64,000 nt of DNA from positions 1 to 64,000 of the forward strand of contig CALPMT020000011.1 of the NCBI GenBank assembly GCA_943324745.2. Direction: 5' to 3'. Under the pieces are notes generated by a model that saw nothing but the letters and a program-made list of their open reading frames with translations, was not told the DNA's origin and searched no databases. Within the stretch, counting starts at the first letter, position 1, and each line of letters begins with the position of its first letter. The DNA is from Chitinophaga pinensis (GTDB lineage Bacteria; Bacteroidota; Bacteroidia; Flavobacteriales_D; Crocinitomicaceae). This document shows positions 29,611-38,828 of this stretch, in pieces. A program made the position numbers and the translations under genes.

Positions 29611-29809
29611 TTATTTATAATATATGTGATTTTAATAAATTACTTTTTTTTCGATTTTAAACTCCTTTTATCTCCCTGCATACCGTTTGGTCTTCGAAAG
29701 CTAGGCTTTCTCTCCTCATTTACTAAGGTAAACTGCTGGTTTAATTTCTTGTTTGCCTCAAAAAATCAAATTTTTAAAATCACGATTTTTAATCAATTTT
29801 AACTTTTTA
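29611..29809. other. 200-base intergenic gap without a recognised gene
   Basis: AT-rich sequence with a short GC-richer patch at about 29672-29730 (CTTCGAAAGCTAGG). No RNA gene or terminator could be supported. Confidence 0.4.
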
Positions 29810-31096
29810 TTACTTTTTAAATTCTGTAATCGTTTTTTCAATAATCGCAACACATTCTAATAACTCCGCTTTTGTCATTACCAATGGTGGAGCAAAACGA
29901 ATAATGTTACCGTGGGTTGGTTTAGCCAACAAACCATTGTCTTTTAAAGCAACACATAAGTTCCATGCAGTTAAACTATCCTCTGTGTCATTTACAATAA
30001 TTGCATTCAACAAACCTTTCCCTCTCACTTTTAAAACTAAATCTGTAGTTGAAATAATACGATTCATTTCACTACGGAAAAGTTCACCAAGTTCACGTGC
30101 ATTCAATGCTAATTGCTCTTCATCAACAACATTCAATGCTGCCATAGCTACTTTTGCTGCTATTGGATTTCCACCAAACGTAGACCCATGTTGACCTGGC
30201 TTAATAACCATCATTATTTCATCATTCGCCAATACTGCAGATACGGGATAAACGCCTCCAGATAAAGCTTTTCCTAAGATTAGAATGTCTGGTTGTGCGT
30301 AAGTCACTTGTTTTTCACATTTTTTCTCACAGGTGCAATTTCCACAAACAGCTAATAAACTTCCTGTTCGAGCGATTCCTGTCTGAACCTCATCTGCAAT
30401 AAATAACGCATTATATTTGGTACATATAGCACGACATTTAGTCAAATAATCCGTATCTGGTACGTACACCCCTGCTTCTCCTTGAATTGGTTCCACTAAA
30501 AAACCAACTACATTTTCCTGTTTCATTGCTTCCTCTAACGCTTTTGTATCGTTATAAGGAATACGAATAAAACCAGGAGTAAATGGTCCAAAATTCTTTT
30601 GCGCATCCGGATCGTTTGAAAAAGAAACAATCGTAGTTGTACGACCGTGGAAGTTGTTGTCACAAACCACTATTTTCGCTTGATTCTCAGCAATACCACG
30701 TTTTTCATATGCCCATTTACGACATAATTTAATTGCAGTTTCAACAGCCTCAGCACCAGTATTCATTGGGAGAACTTTGTCAAATCCAAAGTAATCCGTC
30801 ACGTATTTTTCATATTCTCCAAGCGTATCGTTGTAAAACGCACGAGAAGTTAACGTCAATGTTTTAGCTTGTTCAATCATCGCCCCAATAATTTTTGGGT
30901 GACAATGACCTTGATTTACTGCAGAGTATGCTGAAAGAAAATCAAAGTATTTTTTTCCATCTACATCCCAAACATGAACCCCCTCACCACGAGACAATAC
31001 AACTGGAAGCGGATGGTAATTGTGTGCTCCATATTTATCTTCTAATTGGATCAAATCCATCGCCGTTTTACTTTCCATTGTCATCATAGTATACAT
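29810..31096 (-). CDS. rocD: Ornithine--oxo-acid aminotransferase
   Basis: This 428-residue class III PLP aminotransferase has the PLP-lysine segment [13 protein letters not shown] near residues 263-275, [14 protein letters not shown], and the [13 protein letters not shown] phosphate-binding stretch. A Cys-rich insert ([12 protein letters not shown]) precedes the lysine. I have seen such inserts in Bacteroidota ornithine aminotransferases. Of the clustered Met codons near the start, 31096 is the longest; 31084 or 31078 are also possible. It should connect ornithine and glutamate semialdehyde. Confidence 0.93.
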   Translation of the reverse strand: MYTMMTMESKTAMDLIQLEDKYGAHNYHPLPVVLSRGEGVHVWDVDGKKYFDFLSAYSAVNQGHCHPKIIGAMIEQAKTLTLTSRAFYNDTLGEYEKYVTDYFGFDKVLPMNTGAEAVETAIKLCRKWAYEKRGIAENQAKIVVCDNNFHGRTTTIVSFSNDPDAQKNFGPFTPGFIRIPYNDTKALEEAMKQENVVGFLVEPIQGEAGVYVPDTDYLTKCRAICTKYNALFIADEVQTGIARTGSLLAVCGNCTCEKKCEKQVTYAQPDILILGKALSGGVYPVSAVLANDEIMMVIKPGQHGSTFGGNPIAAKVAMAALNVVDEEQLALNARELGELFRSEMNRIISTTDLVLKVRGKGLLNAIIVNDTEDSLTAWNLCVALKDNGLLAKPTHGNIIRFAPPLVMTKAELLECVAIIEKTITEFKK

Positions 31097-31214
31097 GTTT
31101 AATCGTGAATAAGAAAATGCCTTTTTCTTAACGTTTGCAAAGATAAGTTATTTACTTCTATCCTCAAAATTAGATTTAGTTAACAAAGCTTTGTAATTTT
31201 AAAAAAAAAATAGA

Positions 31215-32492
31215 ATGAAAAATTTTAATTTCAAATCGCTTAATTTCCTATTGAAAATCCCTTCACATCATTCGGATGATATTTATGAGGAAGCTAAATA
31301 TACCATCACTTGCAAATTATTCAATTTCATTACAATTTCAATGCTTTTAATTAGTTTGATAAATGTCATTAATTACACCCCATCAAAACTAATTCCTACC
31401 GCTACCGTTGGTGTTGCATGCTTTTTCGCCAATATATCTTTAAAAAAAACAGGGAATTATAAAAATACCGCAATATTCGCCAATATAATTGCAGCTATCA
31501 TTTTGATTTTTTCATTGCATTACAATCCTCAAAACCCTCATGTAATAGAAGGTTTATGGATGATTAATAATATTTATTTTGTATTTCTTACCTTAGGTAA
31601 AAGATTAGGTACTGTATTTACGTTATTTCATGGTCTCAATCTTTCCTTATATTATCTATATTATTACTCATTTATTGATGAAAGTATAATAAATTCCATT
31701 CAACAAAATTCACAATCAGATATCTTGGAAATATGCATTAGTATATTCTTAGCATTTTTAACATTCATATATTTTAATTGGTTGGCAATTTCTACGAATG
31801 TCATTGCTGCAAGGAAAATCGAGGTTTCTTCTAGTATTTTGAAAGAACAATTTGAAACTATTTCAAAACAAAACGAAGAAAAAAGTGTAATGTTAAAAGA
31901 AATTCACCATCGAGTTAAAAATAACTTACAACTTATTATAAGTCTATTACGTCTGCAATCCAGAGAGTTCACAAATCAAGAAACGATTGATCAATTTAAC
32001 GATGCGGTCAACAGAATCGTCACCATTTCTTTAGTGCATGAAAAAATGTATCAAACAGATGATTTATCCCAACTTGATTTAAAAAGTTATTTTAAAAATC
32101 TAGGAAATGATATCATACATGCCCATAGAGAAAATGATCAAATAAAATTAAACCTTCATTTTGAAATCGAAAAGATCAAACTCAAACCGATTGTTCCAAT
32201 CGCCTTAATATTTAACGAGCTAATTTCTAACTCATTAAAACATAGCAAGCAAGACGAAAAACAATTACTCATCAATTTCGAATTGAAAATGAATAAATCA
32301 GATGAATTAGAAATGAACTACACTGATAATGGCACATGGAAAGAACCGGGTCTACAAAACTCTTTCGGACTAGAATTAATTGATGCTCTTTCTCAACAAA
32401 TTGAAGCCAAAATGACTATTACGCGAAAACCCAAAACCCAATTTCATTTTATCATGAAAAACCCTACACAAAAAGTGTACGTCGGACAATAG
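31215..32492 (+). CDS. Membrane histidine kinase of the HisKA_2 type
   Basis: This 425-residue protein has about six N-terminal membrane helices (residues 30-195), a coiled linker, then the HisKA_2 dimerisation motif KEIHHRVKNNLQLIISLLRLQS with the phospho-acceptor His in EIHHR. The ATPase domain shows NELISNSLKHS as N box and TDNG as G1; the G2 region is short. No response regulator is adjacent, so it is an orphan kinase, or its partner is elsewhere. Confidence 0.88.
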   Translation: MKNFNFKSLNFLLKIPSHHSDDIYEEAKYTITCKLFNFITISMLLISLINVINYTPSKLIPTATVGVACFFANISLKKTGNYKNTAIFANIIAAIILIFSLHYNPQNPHVIEGLWMINNIYFVFLTLGKRLGTVFTLFHGLNLSLYYLYYYSFIDESIINSIQQNSQSDILEICISIFLAFLTFIYFNWLAISTNVIAARKIEVSSSILKEQFETISKQNEEKSVMLKEIHHRVKNNLQLIISLLRLQSREFTNQETIDQFNDAVNRIVTISLVHEKMYQTDDLSQLDLKSYFKNLGNDIIHAHRENDQIKLNLHFEIEKIKLKPIVPIALIFNELISNSLKHSKQDEKQLLINFELKMNKSDELEMNYTDNGTWKEPGLQNSFGLELIDALSQQIEAKMTITRKPKTQFHFIMKNPTQKVYVGQ

Positions 32493-32532
32493 TTTTTTCA
32501 GTATAATACAAAGTAATTTACAGAAAATAACG

Positions 32533-32540
32533 TACATTTG
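32533..32540 (+). promoter_or_regulatory. Candidate -7 promoter element of the dinB-like gene
   Basis: TACATTTG matches TAnnTTTG, 21 bases before the start codon at 32562. Confidence 0.5.
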
Positions 32541-32561
32541 AACTACTAATTTTAAACACAC

Positions 32562-33140
32562 ATGACAACAGTTGAATTATTTAACGAAAGCGAGAAAATA
32601 ACCAATTCCAACTTGGAATTCACTCAAAAACAACTATCAAATCTTTCTGATATTCAACTAACTTGGAAGCCTTCTGATTCAACCTGGAGCATTCATGAAA
32701 TTATTGCCCATCTGAATGAGTACGCTGCATTTTACCATCCTGCATTCACTAAGAAAATTTCATTGACACGCTATAGAAATCCAAGAATAAATTTTATCTC
32801 TTCACCTTTAGGAAAATCCGCTTGGAAATCAATGCAATTAGGTCAATTAAAAAATATCAAACGTAAATTTAATGCTGCTCGCAACTTTAATCCAATTTTC
32901 AATAAAGATTTGATAAAAGGAGATGATATCCAGATTTTCAAACGATTTCAACAAGAACTTTTAACCATATTGGAAAGTGCAAAAAGTGTGAATATCCAAC
33001 GTGCAAAAGTTCCGACTTCCATTTCTAAATTTGTTCGTTTACGTTTAGGTGATGCGTTTTTATTTGTGATTTATCACAATCAACGCCATATCCAACAAGC
33101 AATGAATTTGATGAGTCACCGTGCATTCCCAACAAAATAA
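32562..33140 (+). CDS. DinB-like four-helix protein
   Basis: This 192-residue protein matches the DinB_2 family. It has LTWKPSDSTWSIHEIIAHLNEY near residues 36-57 (written here with the first His of a metal site), and the last helix VIYHNQRHIQQAMNLM near 172-187 carries the remaining His residues. Members bind a metal through three histidines; some are thiol transferases. It overlaps the NlpC/P60 gene by one base (TAATG). Confidence 0.85.
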   Translation: MTTVELFNESEKITNSNLEFTQKQLSNLSDIQLTWKPSDSTWSIHEIIAHLNEYAAFYHPAFTKKISLTRYRNPRINFISSPLGKSAWKSMQLGQLKNIKRKFNAARNFNPIFNKDLIKGDDIQIFKRFQQELLTILESAKSVNIQRAKVPTSISKFVRLRLGDAFLFVIYHNQRHIQQAMNLMSHRAFPTK

Positions 33141-33886
33141 TGAAGTCTTTTGCGTATTGTCGCGTTGCCATTAGTCCTGTCAGAAGTGAAATGAAAGACA
33201 GTGCTGAACAGGTCACTCAATTACTATTTGGCGAATTAATATTTGTCACTAAAAAAAATAAAAATTGGCTTCAAATCACTACTTTTTTAGATAAGTACGA
33301 AGGGTGGATTGACGAAAAACAAATTTCCTATCTTTCCGAGGAAGCCTTTAACACTTGGAGCAAAGAACAACAAGTAATAACTAAGCCTACCAAACTTAAT
33401 TCTCCAATTGGTCGATTATCCTTACCTGTCGGAGCCTACGTTTCAAAATCAACTCCTTCTCAATTTTCGATAGGCGAAGCTGTATTTACAGGAAATTATC
33501 AATTCAAGAAAACCGCACTTGTTCCTTTCGCAAAAACGTATTTGAACACACCTTACCTTTGGGGAGGTAAATCGAATTACGGTATCGATTGCTCTGGATT
33601 CACACAAATCGTTTTTCGCACTCAAGGAATGGAACTACCTCGCGATGCTTCCCAACAAGTACACATTGGAACAGAAATTAGTCGTTCAAGAGCTAAAGCT
33701 GGTGATGTTGCTTTTTTTACCAATGAAGCTGGTCGTGTCATACACGTTGGGATTTTACTTTCTAAATCCAAAATCATCCATGCTAGTGGTCGCGTGAAAA
33801 TAGACAAGTTAGACGATCATGGAATTTGGAGTGAAGAATTGGACGAGTATTCGCATAAATTAAGTGTTATAAAAAGAGTTTTTTAG
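33140..33886 (+). CDS. NlpC/P60 peptidase with N-terminal SH3-like domain
   Basis: This 248-residue protein has an SH3-like N-terminal half and a NlpC/P60 domain from about residue 125. The catalytic Cys is in YGIDCSGFTQ, the His in HVGILLSKSK and the polar residue in IIHASG. It should hydrolyse gamma-D-glutamyl-diamino acid bonds in cell wall peptides. No signal peptide is clear, so it may act in the cytoplasm on recycled muropeptides. It is translationally coupled to the DinB-like gene. Confidence 0.9.
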   Translation: MKSFAYCRVAISPVRSEMKDSAEQVTQLLFGELIFVTKKNKNWLQITTFLDKYEGWIDEKQISYLSEEAFNTWSKEQQVITKPTKLNSPIGRLSLPVGAYVSKSTPSQFSIGEAVFTGNYQFKKTALVPFAKTYLNTPYLWGGKSNYGIDCSGFTQIVFRTQGMELPRDASQQVHIGTEISRSRAKAGDVAFFTNEAGRVIHVGILLSKSKIIHASGRVKIDKLDDHGIWSEELDEYSHKLSVIKRVF

Positions 33887-34164
33887 ACAAAAGATTTAAA
33901 GACAAAAGAACAAAGAATAAATAGTTTATGTGGTCTTTCAATCTTTGAACGAAGTGGTCTTTTTTCTATATTTTTTTTAGACAAAAGATTTAAAGACAAA
34001 AGAACAAAGACTAAATCATTAATGTGGTCTTTCAATCTTTGAACGAAGTGGTCTTTTTTCTATATTTTTTTTTAGACAAAAGATTTAAAGACAAAAGAAC
34101 AAAGACTAAATCATTAATGTGGTCTTTCAATCTTTGAACGAAGTGGTCTTTTTTCTAATAGTCT
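33885..34164 (+). repeat. Three tandem 94-95 bp repeats with hairpin and T tracts
   Basis: Units begin at 33885, 33979 and 34074 with AGACAAAAGATTTAAAGAC and end in a run of T. Inside each, AAAGATTTAAAGAC and GTCTTTCAATCTTT pair with one mismatch, and GTGGTCTTT occurs twice. Units 2 and 3 are almost identical; unit 1 differs at a few bases. The first unit begins in the stop codon of the NlpC/P60 gene. Confidence 0.92.
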
Positions 34165-34184
34165 TTCATCTTTTAACTCCTTTT

Positions 34185-34212
34185 CTCATGTCTCATGTCT
34201 CATGTCTCATGT
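34185..34212 (+). repeat. Four copies of CTCATGT
   Basis: A 7-base microsatellite repeated exactly four times in the glyA upstream region, ending nine bases before the -7 element. Confidence 0.9.
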
Positions 34213-34220
34213 CTAATTAA

Positions 34221-34228
34221 TATATTTG
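34221..34228 (+). promoter_or_regulatory. Candidate -7 promoter element of glyA
   Basis: TATATTTG matches TAnnTTTG, 28 bases before the glyA start. The CTCATGT microsatellite occupies the expected -33 region. Confidence 0.55.
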
Positions 34229-34256
34229 TTTACAATTAACCACTGAATAGAATATC

Positions 34257-35540
34257 ATGGAAAGAGATAAAGTAATATTTGATTTAATTCAAGAAGAGAA
34301 AAACAGACAATTACACGGAATTGAGTTGATTGCTTCTGAAAACTTTGTAAGCGAACAAGTCATGGAAGCGATGGGTTCTGTATTGACTAATAAATATGCG
34401 GAAGGACTTCCAGGAAAAAGATATTATGGTGGTTGTGAAGTAGTAGATAAAGTAGAGCAATTAGCGATTGACCGTTTGTGTGAATTGTTTGGAGCTACTT
34501 GGGCGAATGTGCAACCACACTCTGGTGCACAAGCTAATGCAGCAGTATTTTTAGCATGTTTGAATCCTGGAGATAAAATTTTAGGCTTTGATTTATCGCA
34601 TGGTGGTCACTTGACACATGGTTCTCCGGTTAACTTCTCTGGGAAATTGTACAAACCATTTTTCTATGGTGTAAAAAAAGAGACAGGATATGTTGATTAC
34701 GAAATGTTGGAAGAAGTTGCGCGTCGCGAGAAACCAAAAATGATTATTTGTGGTGCTTCTGCGTATTCTAGAGATTGGGATTATGCGCGTATTCGTAAAG
34801 TAGCAGATGAAATAGGAGCAATTATTTTAGCAGATATTTCGCACCCAGCCGGGTTGATTGCTGCTGGATTATTAAGTGATCCATTGGCTTTTTGTCATAT
34901 CGTTACAACTACAACGCACAAAACATTACGTGGACCAAGAGGAGGTGTAATTATGATGCGTGGTAACATTGAAAATCCTTGGGGTATCAAGTGGAATAAT
35001 GGAAACTTAAAAACATTAGGAGCATTGTTAGATGCAGCAGTTTTTCCAGGAATTCAAGGTGGACCACTTGAGCACGTAATTGCAGCAAAAGCAGTAGCGT
35101 TTGGAGAAGCATTGACACCAGAGTACAAAAAATACATGTTGCAAGTACAAAAAAATGCAGCAGTAATGGCGGAAGAATTGGTGAAATTAGGATACAACAT
35201 CGTTTCAGAAGGAACAGATAATCACAGTATGTTGATCGATTTACGTTCGAAAGGAGTAAACGGTAAAGATGCAGAAATCAACTTGGTAAAAGCAGATATT
35301 ACGGTAAATAAAAACATGGTACCTTTTGATACCGAATCTCCATTTGTAACCTCTGGAATTCGTGTTGGGACACCAGCAATTACTTCCCGTGGATTGAAAG
35401 AAGTGGAAACGAAAGAAATTGTGAAATTATTGGATGAGGTACTTTCGAATATCGGTAACGAAGAAGTGTTAGCGAGTGTAAGAACAAAAGTAAACGCGAT
35501 GATGAAAGATTATCCGTTGTTTGTAATTTGTCCGGAGTAA
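34257..35540 (+). CDS. glyA: Serine hydroxymethyltransferase
   Basis: This 427-residue PLP enzyme interconverts serine and glycine with tetrahydrofolate. The PLP-lysine motif [13 protein letters not shown] is near residues 222-234. [12 protein letters not shown] near the N-terminus, [15 protein letters not shown] and QPHSGAQAN are intact. It is single, with its own promoter and a strong terminator after the stop. Confidence 0.97.
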   Translation: MERDKVIFDLIQEEKNRQLHGIELIASENFVSEQVMEAMGSVLTNKYAEGLPGKRYYGGCEVVDKVEQLAIDRLCELFGATWANVQPHSGAQANAAVFLACLNPGDKILGFDLSHGGHLTHGSPVNFSGKLYKPFFYGVKKETGYVDYEMLEEVARREKPKMIICGASAYSRDWDYARIRKVADEIGAIILADISHPAGLIAAGLLSDPLAFCHIVTTTTHKTLRGPRGGVIMMRGNIENPWGIKWNNGNLKTLGALLDAAVFPGIQGGPLEHVIAAKAVAFGEALTPEYKKYMLQVQKNAAVMAEELVKLGYNIVSEGTDNHSMLIDLRSKGVNGKDAEINLVKADITVNKNMVPFDTESPFVTSGIRVGTPAITSRGLKEVETKEIVKLLDEVLSNIGNEEVLASVRTKVNAMMKDYPLFVICPE

Positions 35541-35586
35541 GATTTAGATGTCAGACACTAGACAAAAGACGAAAAGATAAAAGAAG

Positions 35587-35621
35587 AAAGACTGATAGAT
35601 GAGAATTTATCAGTCTTTTTT
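35587..35621 (+). terminator. Rho-independent terminator after glyA
   Basis: Arms AAAGACTGATA (35587-35597) and TATCAGTCTTT (35608-35618) pair perfectly over 11 bases, followed by T residues. Confidence 0.85.
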
Positions 35622-35644
35622 ATGTTGAATTCAAAAAACATAGA

Positions 35645-36154
35645 ATGATCCAATACCTAAAAGCTGATTCTTCTTTTTACGATGACAACGCCTTGTTTTG
35701 TCAGAAGGTGGAAGCTCATTTAGCGACATTAGATTTTACTGTAGAAGGTTTTTGTACGAGTTATGGGTATGAGTTAACCTTTACGAGTTCAATTCCTGAA
35801 GAAAAAGTGATTGTTCTCAAAATTACACATACAAGTAAATCGGGAGGTCCAATTTACCATGAGATTTCGTATGAAAAAACATTACTCTCAGAATATCCGT
35901 GGATTAGAGCTGGTTCATCTGCATTTTTATCTCTTTTTACCTTGCGACGATTTAAACAACAATTACCAAAGCGAGTTTACTTTTTTTCGCAGTCGCGGGT
36001 TGATGATATTATTGTTAAAGCAATCTCTATTTTTATAAACAAGTATCCAAAAGCGCAATTTATAACACGAGATCAAAAATTCCGGGTTATCATCGACGAA
36101 GCCATTGAAAATCCAATTGATATCGTGTTAAGTTTGAGGAAAGATTTTTTGTAG
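35645..36154 (+). CDS. Hypothetical soluble protein
   Basis: This 169-residue protein has no recognised domain. It has a mixed alpha/beta look, with no signal peptide or membrane helix. A segment VKAISIFINKYPKAQFITRDQKFRVIIDEAIENP lies in the C-terminal half (given here only as a region, about residues 120-155). It stands alone between glyA and the GNAT pair. Confidence 0.5.
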   Translation: MIQYLKADSSFYDDNALFCQKVEAHLATLDFTVEGFCTSYGYELTFTSSIPEEKVIVLKITHTSKSGGPIYHEISYEKTLLSEYPWIRAGSSAFLSLFTLRRFKQQLPKRVYFFSQSRVDDIIVKAISIFINKYPKAQFITRDQKFRVIIDEAIENPIDIVLSLRKDFL

Positions 36155-36225
36155 TCAAGGAATCTAAAAACATAGTATTTCTACGCGATTTTTTGTTTTT
36201 ATTTGCATTGACTTATTGGTTTTCA

Positions 36226-36233
36226 TAAATTTG
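36226..36233 (+). promoter_or_regulatory. Candidate -7 promoter element of the 52-aa/GNAT pair
   Basis: TAAATTTG matches TAnnTTTG, with a TTG 20 bases upstream (36203-36205). It lies 18 bases before the ATG at 36252, which supports that start over an earlier in-frame one. Confidence 0.5.
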
Positions 36234-36251
36234 TATCATCAATTTAATCCA

Positions 36252-36410
36252 ATGGCAACACCAATTAAAATTACAAAGCCAATTAGTGGTAATCAATCCC
36301 GAATATTTAATGAGCAACTTGAGAAATCAAGTGTAAATCGTGTGCGACCTGAAAAGAAAGAGCAAATGCTTACATTGGTAGCTAAAATTTTGTCTAAAAA
36401 TCTTAAATAA
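36252..36410 (+). CDS. 52-residue protein upstream of a TacT-like GNAT, candidate antitoxin
   Basis: The protein starts at MATPIKITKPISGNQ and ends in a probable amphipathic helix (QMLTLVAKILSKNLK). It is small, basic and hydrophilic. It does not look like the usual ribbon-helix-helix DUF1778 antitoxin. The next gene starts seven bases after its stop. Size, order and tight spacing are those of an antitoxin-toxin pair, so I propose that role by inference. Confidence 0.6.
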   Translation: MATPIKITKPISGNQSRIFNEQLEKSSVNRVRPEKKEQMLTLVAKILSKNLK

Positions 36411-36416
36411 GAGTTT

Positions 36417-36953
36417 GTGTTGCTTTCAGATTTTGATTTTGAACTTCTGTCAGACAAACATATCACAACTTCTTTTGATTCTTTGGATTTAGATATAAAT
36501 GAATTTTTGAGGGAAGATGCTTTGAATTATCAGAAAGCGTTGATGGCAAATACTTATGTTTTTCATTTGAATAATTCTGTTAAAGCATTTTTTAGTATTC
36601 TGAATGATTGTCTTCATGATAAAGGATTTGAAAATAATATTTGGAATCGATTTCATAGAAAACAACAAATTTCAAATAATAAACGAACGAAGCAATATCC
36701 TGCTGTTAAAATTGGCAGGTTGGGTGTTTCAAAAGAATTACATGGTACAGGATTGGCCTATGAGTTAATGGATTTTATAAAAATATTTTCAATTCAGAAT
36801 CATATTCCAGCCTGTAGGTTGTTAATTCTTGATGCTTACAACAAACAAAAACAGTTGAATTATTACATTAAAAATGATTTTATTTTTTTGGACTATCAGA
36901 ACACAAATGAACGAACAAGATTAATGTATTATGATTTAATTCAATTAAGCTAA
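36417..36953 (+). CDS. TacT-like GNAT acetyltransferase, candidate toxin
   Basis: This 178-residue GNAT has the acetyl-CoA motif in GRLGVSKELHGTGLAYELM and later LLILDAYNKQKQLNYYIKNDF, which has the layout of TacT-type toxins (RLAV...G-x-G-x-A, then LxxDA...FYxxxGF). Such toxins acetylate the amino group of charged tRNAs. The start is GTG at 36417 or TTG at 36420; no ATG is available, which could keep its expression below that of the small partner. A non-toxin GNAT remains possible. Confidence 0.68.
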   Translation: MLLSDFDFELLSDKHITTSFDSLDLDINEFLREDALNYQKALMANTYVFHLNNSVKAFFSILNDCLHDKGFENNIWNRFHRKQQISNNKRTKQYPAVKIGRLGVSKELHGTGLAYELMDFIKIFSIQNHIPACRLLILDAYNKQKQLNYYIKNDFIFLDYQNTNERTRLMYYDLIQLS

Positions 36954-37109
36954 TTCTTAAGTTTATGAATTTCCAAGTCGTAGTTGCGCAGTACTAAAAT
37001 CATTGATACCTATGCCTAAATTTATTAAATGGAACTCATAAGCGAATCTTGTGCGTTTAGTGTCTAAACACAATGTTCATTAAAATTAAAAATAAGACTT
37101 TTCTTTTTT

Positions 37110-38249
37110 TTATTCTGTTATAAAATCCATATAATTTGATCTGTCAATAATCTCAAATGTAGCATCTGGATAGCCTTTCAACCAAGCTTGGGGGATTTTA
37201 GCTTTACCTTGCATCGCCCATTTGAATTCGTAGGCTTTCAAAGCTCCGTCTTTTTCCTCGATCCAATCAATTTCTTGTCGACTGTGTGTTCTCCAAAAAT
37301 AATGACTTCCATAATCCATGGCGTACGCTTGTTTTTTTAAACGTTCATAGATGAGGTAGTTTTCCCAAAGTTGTCCTTGGTCTTCGCGTAACTCCAAACT
37401 GTTAAAGTTTGAAATTAATGCATTACGTATGCCGTTGTCGTAGAAATACCATTTGGCTTTTTTTGTTATTTCGTTATCTAAATTACGACTCAATCCACCA
37501 ACTCGATGAATGATGAAAACTTTGGATAAAAGGTCTAGGTATTTATCGACTGTGTTTTTACTGATACCTAATTCGTTTCCAATACTTTCTATTGATATTT
37601 CACTTCCAATACGGTAAGCGATGATACGCAATAGTGAAACAATTTTTTCGCGTTTTTGGATTCCTTCGTATGCTAAAACATCTTTCAGTAAATAGGAATT
37701 AACTTGTTCTTTTAAATATTGAATTTTTTCATTGTTTGTTTGCAGGAACTCCAATTCTGGATAAGTTCCAAAGACTAAACGATTCGAAAGTTGTTGAGTT
37801 GTTTGCAAGTAATTTTCGTGCTTAGATAATTCACCTTGCGACAACGGGTAAAGATGAAAAGTCATTTTTCGACCAACCAATGGTTCACCGATTGATTCGT
37901 TCAAATCCAAGGCAGAGGAACCTGTAGCAATTATTTTGATGCCTTCGATGGTATCGACCATCAGTTTAAGTTTAGCGCCTATGTTTGGTATTTCTTGCGC
38001 TTCATCAATGACTAAAAAACGTACATTTCCTAATAGTCGTTCGTAATTTGCCTTGCTTTGAATTGCTAGTAAAGCATGCGTATCTTGGTCATCGCCATTT
38101 AAAAAAAGTGTAGGTTCATTGACCAATTCTATGATTCGTTGAATGAGTTTTGTCTTACCAACCCTTCTTGCACCAAGTAACACAACTGCTTTATTTGGTT
38201 TTAAGTAGTTGATAATCTGTTTTTCTACTGTTCGTTGTATGTATTCCAT
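37110..38249 (-). CDS. Second AAA ATPase with C-terminal DUF4143 domain
   Basis: This 379-residue protein has the same architecture as the gene at 6 kb but is clearly diverged. Walker A is LGARRVGKTK near residues 25-34, Walker B LVIDEAQEIP, then IATGSSALDL. A HTH-like ELGISKNTVDKYLDLL follows, and the C-terminal YFWRTHSRQEIDWIE ... AYEFKWA keeps the E-x-D ... E-x-K pattern. A -7 element lies 17 bases before the ATG, and phased inverted repeats lie just upstream of it. Confidence 0.87.
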   Translation of the reverse strand: MEYIQRTVEKQIINYLKPNKAVVLLGARRVGKTKLIQRIIELVNEPTLFLNGDDQDTHALLAIQSKANYERLLGNVRFLVIDEAQEIPNIGAKLKLMVDTIEGIKIIATGSSALDLNESIGEPLVGRKMTFHLYPLSQGELSKHENYLQTTQQLSNRLVFGTYPELEFLQTNNEKIQYLKEQVNSYLLKDVLAYEGIQKREKIVSLLRIIAYRIGSEISIESIGNELGISKNTVDKYLDLLSKVFIIHRVGGLSRNLDNEITKKAKWYFYDNGIRNALISNFNSLELREDQGQLWENYLIYERLKKQAYAMDYGSHYFWRTHSRQEIDWIEEKDGALKAYEFKWAMQGKAKIPQAWLKGYPDATFEIIDRSNYMDFITE

Positions 38250-38265
38250 AACCTCAATTATACTT

Positions 38266-38273
38266 CAAATATA
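38266..38273 (-). promoter_or_regulatory. Candidate -7 promoter element of the second AAA/DUF4143 gene
   Basis: On the minus strand it reads TATATTTG, 16 bases before the start codon. The repeats at 38304-38375 lie about 30 bases farther upstream. Confidence 0.55.
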
Positions 38274-38303
38274 GCATCTATTTTTTGATTTTTAGATTCG
38301 AAA

Positions 38304-38375
38304 TGACGGAAATGATATAAATTCCGTCAGTTGATTGACGGAAATGATATAAATTCCGTCAGTTGATTGACGGAA
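38304..38375. repeat. 32-bp-phased inverted repeats upstream of the second AAA/DUF4143 gene
   Basis: TGACGGAA occurs at 38304-38311, 38336-38343 and 38368-38375, exactly 32 bp apart. Its complement TTCCGTCA occurs at 38322-38329 and 38354-38361. Spacers are identical in both units (ATGATATAAA and GTTGAT). The array reads as two complete palindromic units plus a half. Confidence 0.92.
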
Positions 38376-38475
38376 TTCATTGTTTTTCCAATCTTAATTA
38401 GGTTGTAATTCTTTAATAGTATCTGTCTTTTTTCTTTTTTCTTAAAATATTTCTTCTAATTCAAATTATATCGTA

Positions 38476-38487
38476 ATATTGCAATAT
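38476..38487 (+). promoter_or_regulatory. Palindromic operator candidate of the arsR operon
   Basis: ATATTGCAATAT is a perfect 12-bp palindrome 15 bases before the arsR start. ATATCG and CGATAT form a wider inverted repeat around it. This fits ArsR autoregulation. Confidence 0.65.
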
Positions 38488-38501
38488 AGATTTAAAGCGA
38501 T

Positions 38502-38828
38502 ATGGGAATTACAAAATCAGAACATTTTACGGATCACCAAAATGAATTAGCGAATGTGTTAAAAGCATTAGGTCATCCAGCACGTGTTGCAATTGTGGAA
38601 TATTTAATACAACACAAGCAATGTATTTGTGGAGATATCGTGAATGAGTTACCCTTATCGCAAGCGACCATCTCCCAGCATTTACGTGAATTGAAACAAG
38701 TAGGTATTATTCAAGGAAACATCGAAGGAAATTCCATTTGTTATTGTTTGAATCCACAGGTATTTGAACAAATCACAAAATTCATGGGGATTGTCATAGA
38801 ATCTGTAACGAAAAATAAGTGTTGTTAA
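38502..38828 (+). CDS. arsR: ArsR-family repressor
   Basis: This 108-residue winged-helix protein has KALGHPARVAIVEYL, then CICGDIVNELPLSQATISQHLRELKQVG split over the two recognition helices. The cysteines in HKQCICGD stand where ArsR proteins bind arsenite, with a further CC at the C-terminus (KNKCC). It is the first gene of the arsenic cluster and is preceded by a perfect palindrome. Confidence 0.9.
   Translation: MGITKSEHFTDHQNELANVLKALGHPARVAIVEYLIQHKQCICGDIVNELPLSQATISQHLRELKQVGIIQGNIEGNSICYCLNPQVFEQITKFMGIVIESVTKNKCC

Noticed and set aside
33885-34164. CRISPR array
   Set aside because: The units are contiguous 94-95 bp repeats with no unique spacers, and no cas gene is present.
38304-38375. 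CRISPR-like short repeat array
   Set aside because: The spacers between TGACGGAA/TTCCGTCA words are identical, so it is a promoter-type inverted-repeat array, not an adaptive array.
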